8,624 bases of DNA from Rhodospirillaceae bacterium TMED167 (GTDB lineage Bacteria; Pseudomonadota; Alphaproteobacteria; Rhodospirillales_A; UBA2165). Positions 1 to 6,564 of the stretch are shown piece after piece. The notes under the pieces were generated by a model, which was given only the letters and a program-made list of their open reading frames with translations, made no database searches and was not told the origin of the DNA. Position 1 is the stretch's first letter, and each line of letters begins with the position of its first letter. A program made the translations under genes and the position numbers. The stretch lies in assembly GCA_002170915.1 (NCBI GenBank), contig NHHQ01000014.1, positions 1 through 8,624 on the forward strand. Reading direction: 5' to 3'.

Positions 1-692
1 ATTTGCCCGGTATGGACGCCATCAAAGAGGACTCTCCTAACCCTTATAATAACGAATTTACGCGGCGTGGAATGAACATCTGTGTAATGGATGGCCCGGG
101 CCAAGGGGAATGCAACATCAATGAAGTGTGGCAGGAGGTTGGAAACTATGCCCGCGCCGGCAAGGCGGTCATTGATGAAATCGTTAAACGTGATGATGTG
201 GATGCTGATAAGATAGCCGTCTTCGGCACTAGCATGGGCAGCCGTTATTCCGTGGAGATTGGGGCTTATGATGATCGGGTAAAAGCGGTCGTCGGTCAGA
301 TGGCCAACGTGGGTCCAACTGATGTGATTTTTAATCAAGCTCAACCGAACTTCAAACGGATCTACATGTATATGACTGATATCTCCGATGAGGCCGAGTT
401 TGATAAATTTGCCGATGCCATGGACGAGAATTTCATGGCATCAGGGGATGCGCTCAAATGCGCGTATCTGTTGGTCGCCGGCGAAATGGACGAGCTTACC
501 CCGCCGGAGGATGTTCACGCCTGGCTGGACCGGCTCAACGGTCCGAAAGAATTATGGATGTACGAGGATGTCTTTCATCCCATGGGGGAAGTCGCTGCAG
601 ATATTTATCCCGGCATTGCCGATTGGATTGCGGATGTCTTAGAGAAGGGATTGCCGGATGGGCATGACTTGCGGCGTGAGATCGTTCCTTAG
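1..692 (+). CDS. alpha/beta hydrolase, FrsA / 2,6-dihydroxypseudooxynicotine hydrolase-like (5' partial)
   Basis: This is the C-terminal part of a serine alpha/beta hydrolase. The frame is open from the window edge and the true start lies outside; the TTG at position 3 is internal, because the cap/N-terminal domain usual in this family is missing. Counting that TTG as residue 1, a DGPGQGE segment sits near residues 30-36. The nucleophile elbow G-T-S-M-G puts the catalytic Ser at 77. The acid is probably Asp163 (GEMDELTPP) and the base His192 (EDVFHPMG). The DGPGQGE segment and the triad spacing recall the FrsA/DUF1100 group, which contains esterases and the C-C bond hydrolase of nicotine catabolism. 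A C-C hydrolase or an esterase are both possible; the substrate is unknown. It is convergent with the CitE-like gene, so it is not in that operon, but it may belong to the same catabolic locus. Family confidence is high, specificity low. Confidence 0.85.
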   Translation, partial: LPGMDAIKEDSPNPYNNEFTRRGMNICVMDGPGQGECNINEVWQEVGNYARAGKAVIDEIVKRDDVDADKIAVFGTSMGSRYSVEIGAYDDRVKAVVGQMANVGPTDVIFNQAQPNFKRIYMYMTDISDEAEFDKFADAMDENFMASGDALKCAYLLVAGEMDELTPPEDVHAWLDRLNGPKELWMYEDVFHPMGEVAADIYPGIADWIADVLEKGLPDGHDLRREIVP

Positions 693-821
693 GAGAATAC
701 CCCGGGGCGCCCCTGCCGGCGGTGCAACTTTCCTGAACTTCATCCAGTGTCCTATGGGTCTGTCACCTCTACTTTTTCAATAAAATGAACAAAGTGCCAA
801 ACGAGATGAGGTGGCTGATCT
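693..821. other. intergenic gap between convergent genes
   Basis: This 129-bp gap separates two converging genes, where transcription of both should end. It contains a perfect 10-bp GC palindrome, GGGGCGCCCC at 704-713, just after the hydrolase stop codon. No T-tract follows it, so I do not call it an intrinsic terminator. A short T run at about 774-778 is not preceded by a good hairpin. No small ORF with a ribosome binding site was seen. Confidence 0.4.
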
Positions 822-1682
822 TTAGATCCCGAACCTGTCTAGCACAGCCTTGGCTTGAACGTACATGGCGTTATCTACCATTTTGCCGTCAACTTTGATG
901 GAGGCCGCGCCCTCTTCTAGTGCCACCTCGAATTCGGCCACAACCTTTTTATAGTAAGCCTTTTGCACCTCTGAGATGGAATAGATTTCCCGCGCTGGGT
1001 CAACTTGGCCGGGGTGAACGCAGGTGCGCCCATCATAGCCGAGCCGGCGAGACAAGGTGCTGTCGGTCCGGAATGCCTCCACATTACCCACGTCTGAAAA
1101 GGCACCATCCAGCACATAGGGGAGTTTGGCCGCGCGGCATTCCAGGAGAACTTTGGACCGTGCATACAATAGTTCGGTGCCGTCGAAGGAAAAGTCACAG
1201 CCGAGATCCCTCTGTAAATCGCCGTCTTCGGCGCTACCGAAAGACACACTCTCAACGCGCTCTGCTGCGGTCGCAAGATCGAAACACCGGTGCACGCCAA
1301 GTGCGGACTCGATCTGCAGAATAAGTTTTATGGACGCTGTTTCGAGTCCAAGCGCCTTTTCGGCGGATGCCATGATTCTGTCGACTTCTTGCAGTTGTTC
1401 AACGGTTTCTGCCTTTGGAAAAAAAACCGCAGTCGTGTGCCCAGTTACGACCGCGTTAAGGTCATCTTCCAATAAATGTGGTTCGTTGTTGACTCGAACG
1501 ATGGGCCGGTAGGGCAGCGTCGGTATGACATCGGAAATGATGCCTCGTGTCTCTATCTTAAGATCCGGTGGCACGGTATCTTCCAGGTCTACAATGACAG
1601 TATCGATGTTATATTTTTCGGCTTTCTGTGCGAGTTCGGGCCGCGTGCCGGGAGTATAGAGAGTGATCAAGGGGTAGGTCAT
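822..1682 (-). CDS. HpcH/HpaI aldolase / CitE-like CoA lyase
   Basis: Predicted 286-aa TIM-barrel lyase of the CitE / malyl-CoA / citramalyl-CoA lyase group. These Mg-dependent enzymes cleave a 3-hydroxy-acyl-CoA to acetyl-CoA (or propionyl-CoA) plus an oxo-acid such as pyruvate or glyoxylate, or run the reverse. The start is the ATG at 1682 (MTYPLITLYTPG). The upstream in-frame extension to 1769 lies inside the MaoC gene and is rejected. A GGAGG lies about 12 nt upstream. Visible landmarks: VDLED at 31-35, substrate/CoA-binding Arg63 (VRVNN), FFPKAE at 87-92, a probable metal ligand Glu125 (LQIES), acidic loop SAEDGD at 150-155, and the family signature GYDGRTCVHPGQ at 215-226. Length fits the family. 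It is last in the leftward operon, 4 nt after the MaoC stop. A stand-alone citrate lyase beta subunit is unlikely because no CitD/CitF neighbours are present. Confidence 0.9.
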   Translation of the reverse strand: MTYPLITLYTPGTRPELAQKAEKYNIDTVIVDLEDTVPPDLKIETRGIISDVIPTLPYRPIVRVNNEPHLLEDDLNAVVTGHTTAVFFPKAETVEQLQEVDRIMASAEKALGLETASIKLILQIESALGVHRCFDLATAAERVESVSFGSAEDGDLQRDLGCDFSFDGTELLYARSKVLLECRAAKLPYVLDGAFSDVGNVEAFRTDSTLSRRLGYDGRTCVHPGQVDPAREIYSISEVQKAYYKKVVAEFEVALEEGAASIKVDGKMVDNAMYVQAKAVLDRFGI

Positions 1683-1686
1683 GGAA

Positions 1687-2142
1687 TCACGCGGCCTCCG
1701 GTTTCTTTTTAAGCATGAAGACCTGGACCCCATCCTGAACAACATCGCCGTGTTGGTTGAGTACTTCAAACTTGCGTTTCATGATACCCCGGTCGGGTTT
1801 TGAGGTCTCCCGCGTTTCCAGTACCGTGAGGCGAGCGTGAATGGTATCGCCGATTAGCACCGGCTTCGTAAACTTTAGACTATCAAAGCCTAGAAATGCG
1901 ATCAGGGTGTCGTCGTAGAGATGGAGTTGAAACACCTGGCCTGTGGCAATGGAATAGACCAGCGGTCCATGGGCGATGCGCTCGCCAAACTGTGTTTTTT
2001 TACAATGCTCGTCATTGATATGGAGCGGATTGTAATCCCCAGAAATTCCCGCAAAATGAACAATATCTGCCTCGGTCACTGTTCTTCCAGTGGTGACAAA
2101 CTCCGCTCCAATTTCCCATTCTTCCCAATATAAACCAACCAT
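1687..2142 (-). CDS. MaoC-like (R)-specific enoyl-CoA hydratase, hot-dog fold
   Basis: Predicted 151-aa single hot-dog domain hydratase that adds water across a 2-enoyl-CoA. The start is the ATG at 2142 (MVGLYWEEW), set by a strong ribosome binding site TAAGGAGGG directly upstream. A longer frame from 2196 would run into the CoA-transferase gene. The MaoC catalytic signature is present: FAGISGDYNPLHIND, with Asp36 and His41 as the expected catalytic pair and Asn38 nearby. It is followed by the conserved FGERIAHGPLVYSIATG helix. It sits between a CaiB-type CoA-transferase and a CitE-like lyase. This suggests that it hydrates an unsaturated dicarboxyl-CoA such as a mesaconyl- or itaconyl-CoA type substrate, rather than a straight-chain fatty enoyl-CoA. 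That substrate assignment is inference from context; the fold and hydratase class are secure. Confidence 0.9.
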   Translation of the reverse strand: MVGLYWEEWEIGAEFVTTGRTVTEADIVHFAGISGDYNPLHINDEHCKKTQFGERIAHGPLVYSIATGQVFQLHLYDDTLIAFLGFDSLKFTKPVLIGDTIHARLTVLETRETSKPDRGIMKRKFEVLNQHGDVVQDGVQVFMLKKKPEAA

Positions 2143-2155
2143 AAGTCCCTCCTTA
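2143..2155 (-). promoter_or_regulatory. strong ribosome binding site of the MaoC gene
   Basis: On the minus strand this reads TAAGGAGGGACTT, immediately before the ATG at 2142. The core AGGAGG is about 6 nt from the start. The TAA is also the stop codon of the CoA-transferase gene. This fixes the MaoC start and shows tight packing within one operon. Confidence 0.8.
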
Positions 2156-3361
2156 GGCCACCGCCCCAGATTTCCGAAGCGCGGCGATGTCATCATCTGA
2201 TTTGTTTAATAAACTTTGTAAAAGTGCGTCTGTATGCTCGCCTAACATGGGAGCGGGTGCCGAGAGCGTTTCAGTCACACCGTCCAGTTTCACCGGATTA
2301 CCAGGTACGCGGACGCGGCCAACTTCTGGGTGGTTATATTCCACAATCATCTCCCGTTCCGCCACTGGCGGTTCTGAAAACACCTGTTCCATGTTATTGA
2401 CTGGTGCGGCTGGTACATCAAATTTGCGCATATCGGTGAGCCATTCCGCGGCAGACCGTGCCGCTAAAATTTTCTCCAACATTGGCACGAGAATGTCCCG
2501 GTGGGTCACCCGGCCTTGATTGGTGGCGAAACGCTCATCCACGCCGAGATCGGGCCGGTTAATGGCTTCGCAGAATTTGACCCAGAACTTGTCTTGCCGG
2601 GTGGCAATCACTAGATAGCCGTCTTTGGTCTCAAAGGCCTCCCAGGGAACGGTGTATTCGTGCGCCGTTCCCATGGGTTCCGCCAATTCACCATTGGTGA
2701 GCCAGAGGGTTCCCACATAACTCGATAGGCTTAGCATGGCGTCGAACATGGACACTTCAAGCCGTCGACCGACACCTGTTTTCTCACGTTCATAAAGGGC
2801 AGCCAAAATCCCTTGTGCAGAAAATATACCGCCGCCCAGATCCGATATCGGAATGCCTACTCGGGCTGGCGGTCCGTTTTTTTCGCCAGTGATCGAGAGC
2901 ATGCCGCTAATGGATTGAATGATAATGTCGAGGGCGGGAAGGTCTTTATACTCGCCTTCCAACCCAAACCCGGTAACAGAGCATTGGATAATCCGGGGGT
3001 TGATCACCTTGAGGTCATCATAATCCACTTTGAGCTTGGCCAGCACGCCGGGCCTGAAATTATCGACAACGATGTCTGCAGTTTTAACCAGGTCATAAAA
3101 GACCGCCAAACCGTCCTTTGTTTTCAGGTCGATGACGATAGATTTTTTATTGCGATTAAAAGTGAGAAAGAGCCCACTTAAATGTTTATACGGCGCCACA
3201 GAGGGGAGGCGGCCAAGATCGCCCACAGGCGCCTCCACCTTAATCACTTCCGCCCCCAGATCGGTGAGCATTTGTCCCCCATAGGTGCCGGCAATAATTT
3301 GACCTAATTCGAGAACGCGGACCCCGTCCAACGGCCGCTGTATGTCCGTTTCAGAGACCAA
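2153..3361 (-). CDS. CaiB/BaiF family (family III) CoA-transferase
   Basis: Predicted 402-aa family III CoA-transferase, which moves CoA between carboxylic acids (for example from succinyl-CoA) through an aspartyl-CoA thioester. Conserved N-terminal block: PLDGVRVLELGQIIAGTYGGQ, then LGAEVIKVEAP and FNRNKKSI. The expected catalytic Asp is at about residue 145 in PALDIIIQSISG, followed by the RVGIPISDLGGGIFSAQGI region. Length is normal for the family (about 390-405). The start is uncertain: no ATG or GTG fits before the conserved N-terminus. The best candidate is TTG at 3361, giving LVSETDIQRPL, which overlaps the acyl-CoA dehydrogenase by 11 nt and has only a weak GAAGAA upstream. A second TTG lies at 3331, just before DGVRVLELG. 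Frames extending up to 3598 lie inside the neighbouring gene. It probably activates the pathway acid for the dehydrogenase, hydratase and lyase beside it. Confidence 0.9.
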   Translation of the reverse strand: MVSETDIQRPLDGVRVLELGQIIAGTYGGQMLTDLGAEVIKVEAPVGDLGRLPSVAPYKHLSGLFLTFNRNKKSIVIDLKTKDGLAVFYDLVKTADIVVDNFRPGVLAKLKVDYDDLKVINPRIIQCSVTGFGLEGEYKDLPALDIIIQSISGMLSITGEKNGPPARVGIPISDLGGGIFSAQGILAALYEREKTGVGRRLEVSMFDAMLSLSSYVGTLWLTNGELAEPMGTAHEYTVPWEAFETKDGYLVIATRQDKFWVKFCEAINRPDLGVDERFATNQGRVTHRDILVPMLEKILAARSAAEWLTDMRKFDVPAAPVNNMEQVFSEPPVAEREMIVEYNHPEVGRVRVPGNPVKLDGVTETLSAPAPMLGEHTDALLQSLLNKSDDDIAALRKSGAVA

Positions 3362-4493
3362 GATTCTTCGCAATGATGTTTTTCTGTATTTCCGAGGTGC
3401 CGCCCCCGATAACGGCCAGCCGCGAATCCCGGAAGAAACGCTGCATGGGATATTCCATTGCGAAGCCATAGCCCCCAAGGATCTGCAATCCCATATCGGA
3501 GACATTTTTGTAGGTTTCGCCCGAATACAGCTTAACGATAGCGGCGTCATGACGTGTTGCCGCACCTTGAGCCATCTTCCAGGCAAATTGGTACACAAGA
3601 AGCCTTGTGGTCTCGAGCATTACCTTCATTTCAGCGAGTTTATGGGATATAGCCTGGAACTTTCCAATGGGACGGCCGAATTGATTCCGTTCCTTGGCGT
3701 ATTGCAGCGCATAGTCGAAGGCCGATGTGGCGGCGCCATAGCGGGCGGCCGACAAACACAGTCTCTCATACCACAGATAGGCATCGGTGTTGGCCCAGCC
3801 ATTATCCACTTCACCCAATGTCATCTCTGCCGGCACGTGAACGTCACTGTAGAAGACTTGCGTGGTTCCGATGCCCCGGTGACCCAAAGTATCAATCTTC
3901 TTAATCTCGATACCGGGAAGGCTGGTATCAACTAAAAAGTTTGTAATACCTTGCTGCTTTTTCTCCCCTTGCGACGTGCGCGCCACCAGCAAACAGTATT
4001 TTGCGATGTCCATGCCCGAGGTCCATACTTTTTGACCATTGATAACATAGTCCGACCCTTCCAGGGCTGCAGATGTCTTGAGGGCCGCCGCGTCCGATCC
4101 AGACTCCGGCTCTGACAGACCAAAGCAAAAACTGTACTCGCCCGTCGCCATCTTGGGTATGATGTCGGATTTCTGGGCTTCTGTTCCATGGGTTAAAATG
4201 GCATAGCCTCCCCAAACCATAGACCGAAACATCCAAATACCGAGCTCTTCATAGGCCCGCCCAGCTTCTTCCAGGAGAATAGCCAAATCTATGGGAGAGC
4301 CCCCGACACCGCCGTATTCCACAGGCAATATCAGGCGTAACCACCCCTGCTCTGCCATGGCATTATAGGCCTCACGCGGGGGAACGGCGTCCACATCACA
4401 TTTTGCCGCGTATTCTGGCGGGCAGACATCGTCGAGTAATTTCCGAACTTGGGCGCGGAGTATTTCCTGCTCCTCGGTAAAACTGAATTCCAC
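3351..4493 (-). CDS. acyl-CoA dehydrogenase
   Basis: Predicted 380-aa FAD-dependent acyl-CoA dehydrogenase, complete for the family, catalysing alpha,beta-desaturation of an acyl-CoA with electrons normally passed to ETF. The start is GTG at 4493 (MEFSFTEEQE), with AAGAGGA about 6 nt upstream. Domains: alpha-helical N-terminus (about 1-120), beta domain with the flavin-binding signature CFGLSEPESGSD (123-134) and VWTSG (156-160), and C-terminal four-helix domain with RNQFGRPIGKFQ (269-280). The C-terminal signature is LQILGGYGFAMEYPMQRFFRD (336-356) then IGGGTSEIQ (362-370). In medium- and short-chain enzymes the base is the Glu of IYEGT; here that position is Gly364. The YERL motif puts Glu243 where isovaleryl-CoA dehydrogenase and long-chain enzymes keep theirs. 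This suggests a branched or bulky substrate. First gene of the leftward operon, overlapping the CoA-transferase. Confidence 0.93.
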   Translation of the reverse strand: MEFSFTEEQEILRAQVRKLLDDVCPPEYAAKCDVDAVPPREAYNAMAEQGWLRLILPVEYGGVGGSPIDLAILLEEAGRAYEELGIWMFRSMVWGGYAILTHGTEAQKSDIIPKMATGEYSFCFGLSEPESGSDAAALKTSAALEGSDYVINGQKVWTSGMDIAKYCLLVARTSQGEKKQQGITNFLVDTSLPGIEIKKIDTLGHRGIGTTQVFYSDVHVPAEMTLGEVDNGWANTDAYLWYERLCLSAARYGAATSAFDYALQYAKERNQFGRPIGKFQAISHKLAEMKVMLETTRLLVYQFAWKMAQGAATRHDAAIVKLYSGETYKNVSDMGLQILGGYGFAMEYPMQRFFRDSRLAVIGGGTSEIQKNIIAKNLGL

Positions 4494-4550
4494 AGCAATC
4501 CTCTTTTTCGTATTGGAAAAATCTATTTAAACCTTATGTCTCCAGCGCCG

Positions 4551-4591
4551 CCTGTCAACCAGGATTCCCCCCCCCCTAGCTGTTGGACAGG
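4551..4591 (-). promoter_or_regulatory. putative leader stem-loop with a ten-G run in its loop
   Basis: CCTGTCAAC (4551-4559) is complementary to GTT plus GACAGG (4582-4584, 4586-4591), with one bulged base at 4585, giving about 9 pairs. The enclosed loop contains C10 on the plus strand (4567-4576), so G10 in RNA made toward the acyl-CoA dehydrogenase. If transcription starts near 4640-4680, this would be part of that mRNA's 5' leader. The pairing is seen directly. Any role is inference. Confidence 0.3.
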
Positions 4592-4630
4592 ATATAGGGA
4601 TGGCTGGCAGCTTAGTCAGCTTGTTGGGCT

Positions 4631-4680
4631 TGCGCCTCTGAAGCGCATAATTGTATGAAAGTACAATAGTTGTAATTACA
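4631..4680. promoter_or_regulatory. cluster of dyad symmetries, candidate MarR-type operators
   Basis: Three inverted repeats lie in 50 bp: TGCGC-N7-GCGCA at 4631-4647, ATTGTA-N6-TACAAT at 4650-4667, and the perfect palindrome TGTAATTACA at 4671-4680. The half-site TTGTA recurs at 4651 and at 4670, 19 bp apart, which is close to two helical turns. MarR dimers generally bind palindromes of about 16-20 bp near their own gene. The 18-bp ATTGTA dyad is the best operator candidate and could control both divergent operons. Confidence 0.45.
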
Positions 4681-4726
4681 TATAAAATATGATCAGCTTT
4701 AACTTTTCGAGGTAGTTGCTGGTACC

Positions 4727-5185
4727 ATGGATGCACCCGCGCCATCATTAGATCTCAACCTGGCATCGAATTTGCCTTACTTGCTTGCGCAAGCGTCAGC
4801 GCTCGCGTCTTTGCAAATTGACGCACTGGCCCGGTCCGTCGGCATGTCCCGCAATGAGACCAAAACGATTTTGAGCTTGATCAGTGATACCGGTCGGCGG
4901 GGCGGACATACGCTCAACGAACTGGCCGAGATCATGATGGTCAAGCAACCCACTCTTAGCCGGGTGGTTGAGGGCATGGTAAAAAATGGTCTGTTGAAAC
5001 GCGAAACCGCTGCGGCAGACCGGCGTACTGTTAACATCACGTTGACGCACAAAGGCCAGGCGCAAGCGACTATTCTCGCCGACCGTGCGCGCGCCGTCGA
5101 GTATCGGTTTCAAGATAAATTGGGACCACAAGAATTCAAGACTTTGGTAAACTTGCTAAATCTTGTCGTGACGCGATTGAAATAA
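4727..5185 (+). CDS. MarR-family transcriptional regulator
   Basis: Predicted 152-aa winged helix-turn-helix regulator of the MarR family, usually a dimeric repressor released by an aromatic or CoA-thioester ligand. The DNA-binding part spans about 61-107: TLNELAEIMMVKQPTLSRVVEGMVKNGLL covers the HTH with the recognition helix near 73-83. The wing follows, with the typical DRR motif at 98-100 (AAADRRTVNITLT). The flanking helices (about 9-55 and 110-150) would form the dimer and ligand region. Length is typical. The start is ATG at 4727, where the upstream GAGG is about 14 nt away, so expression may be low. A gap of only 29 nt separates it from the dioxygenase alpha gene, so it is probably co-transcribed. 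By position it is the likely regulator of both operons. The ligand is unknown. Confidence 0.9.
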   Translation: MDAPAPSLDLNLASNLPYLLAQASALASLQIDALARSVGMSRNETKTILSLISDTGRRGGHTLNELAEIMMVKQPTLSRVVEGMVKNGLLKRETAAADRRTVNITLTHKGQAQATILADRARAVEYRFQDKLGPQEFKTLVNLLNLVVTRLK

Positions 5186-5200
5186 TTAAAAGACGATATC

Positions 5201-5217
5201 AGGGAGGTGTATGCGTG
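5201..5217 (+). promoter_or_regulatory. ribosome binding site and GTG start of dioxygenase alpha
   Basis: AGGGAGG at 5201-5207 is followed by 7 nt and then GTG at 5215. A nearer ATG at 5211 opens a different frame that stops after five codons (5211-5228), so GTG is the real start. The five-codon frame overlaps the start region and could compete for ribosomes. Confidence 0.75.
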
Positions 5218-6564
5218 ACTTATCTTAATAATCCAGGTTTGGTGCTTGATTTGGTCCGGGAGGGCGAAGTCCACCGGGACCTGTATACGAGTGAGGCCGT
5301 TTTCGATCTGGAAATCCAGCATCTGTTTCGGAACACCTGGGTTTATGTGGGCCACGCTAGCCAAATTCCGAACGCCGGGGATTATTTCACGACCACAGTG
5401 GCAAATCAGCCGATTGTCATGATCCGTCATCAGGACGACACTATTAAGGTGCTATATAACAGGTGCCCGCACCGTGGAGCCGAGATCGTCAGGGACGTCC
5501 ATGGCTGTGCAGGATCGTCCCTCCGCTGTCCCTACCACGCCTGGACGTTCAACACAGATGGCAGCCTCCGGCGGATCCCGGAGCGCCAGGGATACGACAA
5601 TACCGGCTTTGACTCGTCACACGCCACCCGTGGCATGACCCCAGTTGCGGCCATGCATGTCCATCGGGATTGGGTTTTTTGCCGGCTCGCCGAAAAGGGT
5701 GATGATTTCGAGACGTTTTTCGGCGGCTCTCTCTCCACTATCGATAATTTTGTTGACCGGTCGCCCGCCGGAAAACTGGAGGTGGTAGGCGCGCCGCTGC
5801 GCTACGTCAACCGGTGTAACTGGAAGATGCTGATCGAAAACCAGACCGATACTTTCCACCCCATGACCGTGCACGCATCCTCGGCCATGACCGCCAAGAC
5901 CCTCTGGGAGGAAGTGAAGGACAGCCACGAGGGTCCAACGCCCATGGTGGTGGAGGCCATCGTTCCTTTTACGATGCCATATGACTTTTACGATGGCATG
6001 GGTATCCGCGTCTGGCCTAACGGCCATGGCCATACTGGTGTGCATAATTCAATTCACTCAGATTATACGGAAGAAGATGAATATTTTAATGCCATGCGCG
6101 ATGCCTATGGCGTGAAACGGGCCCAGGAAATTCTCGGTGAAGTGCGTCACAATACCGTTTATTTTCCAAACCTAATGGTGAAGGGTCCCATCCAGAAGTT
6201 GCGTCTCTTTAAGCCTATATCTGCTAATGAGACCCTTATCGAGTCGTGGATATTCCGGCTAGTGGGAGCACCCGACTATTTGCTGGAACGGACCGCCATG
6301 TATAATCGGCTGATTAATGCGCCTACTTCCATGGTTGGTCACGACGATACGGAGATGTATGAACGTGCCCAGCAGGGCCTACGTGCTGAACGTAATGAGT
6401 GGGTTAATATCCAGCGTTTGCGACTTCAGGACGAGTGCACCCAGCCGGAAGAAGTGCATTCTGGTAACAGTGAGGTTCAATTTCGTAATCAGTACCATGC
6501 TTGGCTCAAATACATGGCGACGGCGACCGGCCCAGCCCAGCCCGCGACGGGGACCGGCGGATGA
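5215..6564 (+). CDS. aromatic-ring-hydroxylating dioxygenase, alpha subunit (Rieske oxygenase)
   Basis: Predicted 449-aa catalytic subunit of a Rieske non-heme iron oxygenase, which typically adds two hydroxyls to an aromatic ring using O2 and electrons from NAD(P)H. The Rieske [2Fe-2S] motif is complete: Cys84-X-His86 (NRCPHRGAE) and Cys105-X2-His108 (CPYHAW), separated by 18 residues. The catalytic domain shows the mononuclear iron site in IENQTDTFHPMTVH: bridging Asp212, ligands His215 and His220. The third ligand is probably Asp377 or Asp378 (GHDDTEMYE). The N-terminal DLYTSEAVFDLE and FRNTWVYVGHASQIPNAGDY blocks are typical of two-subunit ring hydroxylases of the benzoate/toluate/cumate broad group. 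The C-terminus (GPAQPATGTGG) is low-complexity, and its last codon overlaps the beta gene. Substrate cannot be assigned from sequence alone. The electron-transfer partner gene is not in the window. Confidence 0.95.
   Translation: MTYLNNPGLVLDLVREGEVHRDLYTSEAVFDLEIQHLFRNTWVYVGHASQIPNAGDYFTTTVANQPIVMIRHQDDTIKVLYNRCPHRGAEIVRDVHGCAGSSLRCPYHAWTFNTDGSLRRIPERQGYDNTGFDSSHATRGMTPVAAMHVHRDWVFCRLAEKGDDFETFFGGSLSTIDNFVDRSPAGKLEVVGAPLRYVNRCNWKMLIENQTDTFHPMTVHASSAMTAKTLWEEVKDSHEGPTPMVVEAIVPFTMPYDFYDGMGIRVWPNGHGHTGVHNSIHSDYTEEDEYFNAMRDAYGVKRAQEILGEVRHNTVYFPNLMVKGPIQKLRLFKPISANETLIESWIFRLVGAPDYLLERTAMYNRLINAPTSMVGHDDTEMYERAQQGLRAERNEWVNIQRLRLQDECTQPEEVHSGNSEVQFRNQYHAWLKYMATATGPAQPATGTGG

Larger units (their letters stand above)
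4494..4726. promoter_or_regulatory. divergent control region between the two operons
   Basis: This 233-bp gap lies between two operons that point away from each other, so it must hold promoters for both. The half near the MarR gene is AT-rich from 4648 to 4700 and carries dyad symmetries annotated separately. The half near the dehydrogenase carries a stem-loop and a C10 run. An AT-rich element TATAAAAT begins at 4681 and could be part of a -10 region, but no well-spaced -35/-10 pair could be fixed for either direction. The MarR start at 4727 has only GAGG about 14 nt upstream, a poor ribosome binding site. Confidence 0.6.

Noticed and set aside
704..713. GGGGCGCCCC as an intrinsic terminator for the hydrolase
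   Set aside because: It is a compact palindrome with only about three usable stem pairs once a loop is allowed, and no T-tract follows.
1683..1769. N-terminal extension of the CitE-like gene from ATG at 1769
   Set aside because: It lies wholly within the MaoC gene, the extra residues do not match lyase sequence, and ATG at 1682 begins exactly at the conserved N-terminus.
3362..3598. 79-residue N-terminal extension of the CoA-transferase frame
   Set aside because: It overlaps the dehydrogenase C-terminus over its whole length and does not look like CaiB sequence.
3342..3935. 197-codon plus-strand open frame opposite the dehydrogenase
   Set aside because: It is antisense to two well-identified genes, has no recognisable domain, and its amino acid make-up looks like a shadow frame.
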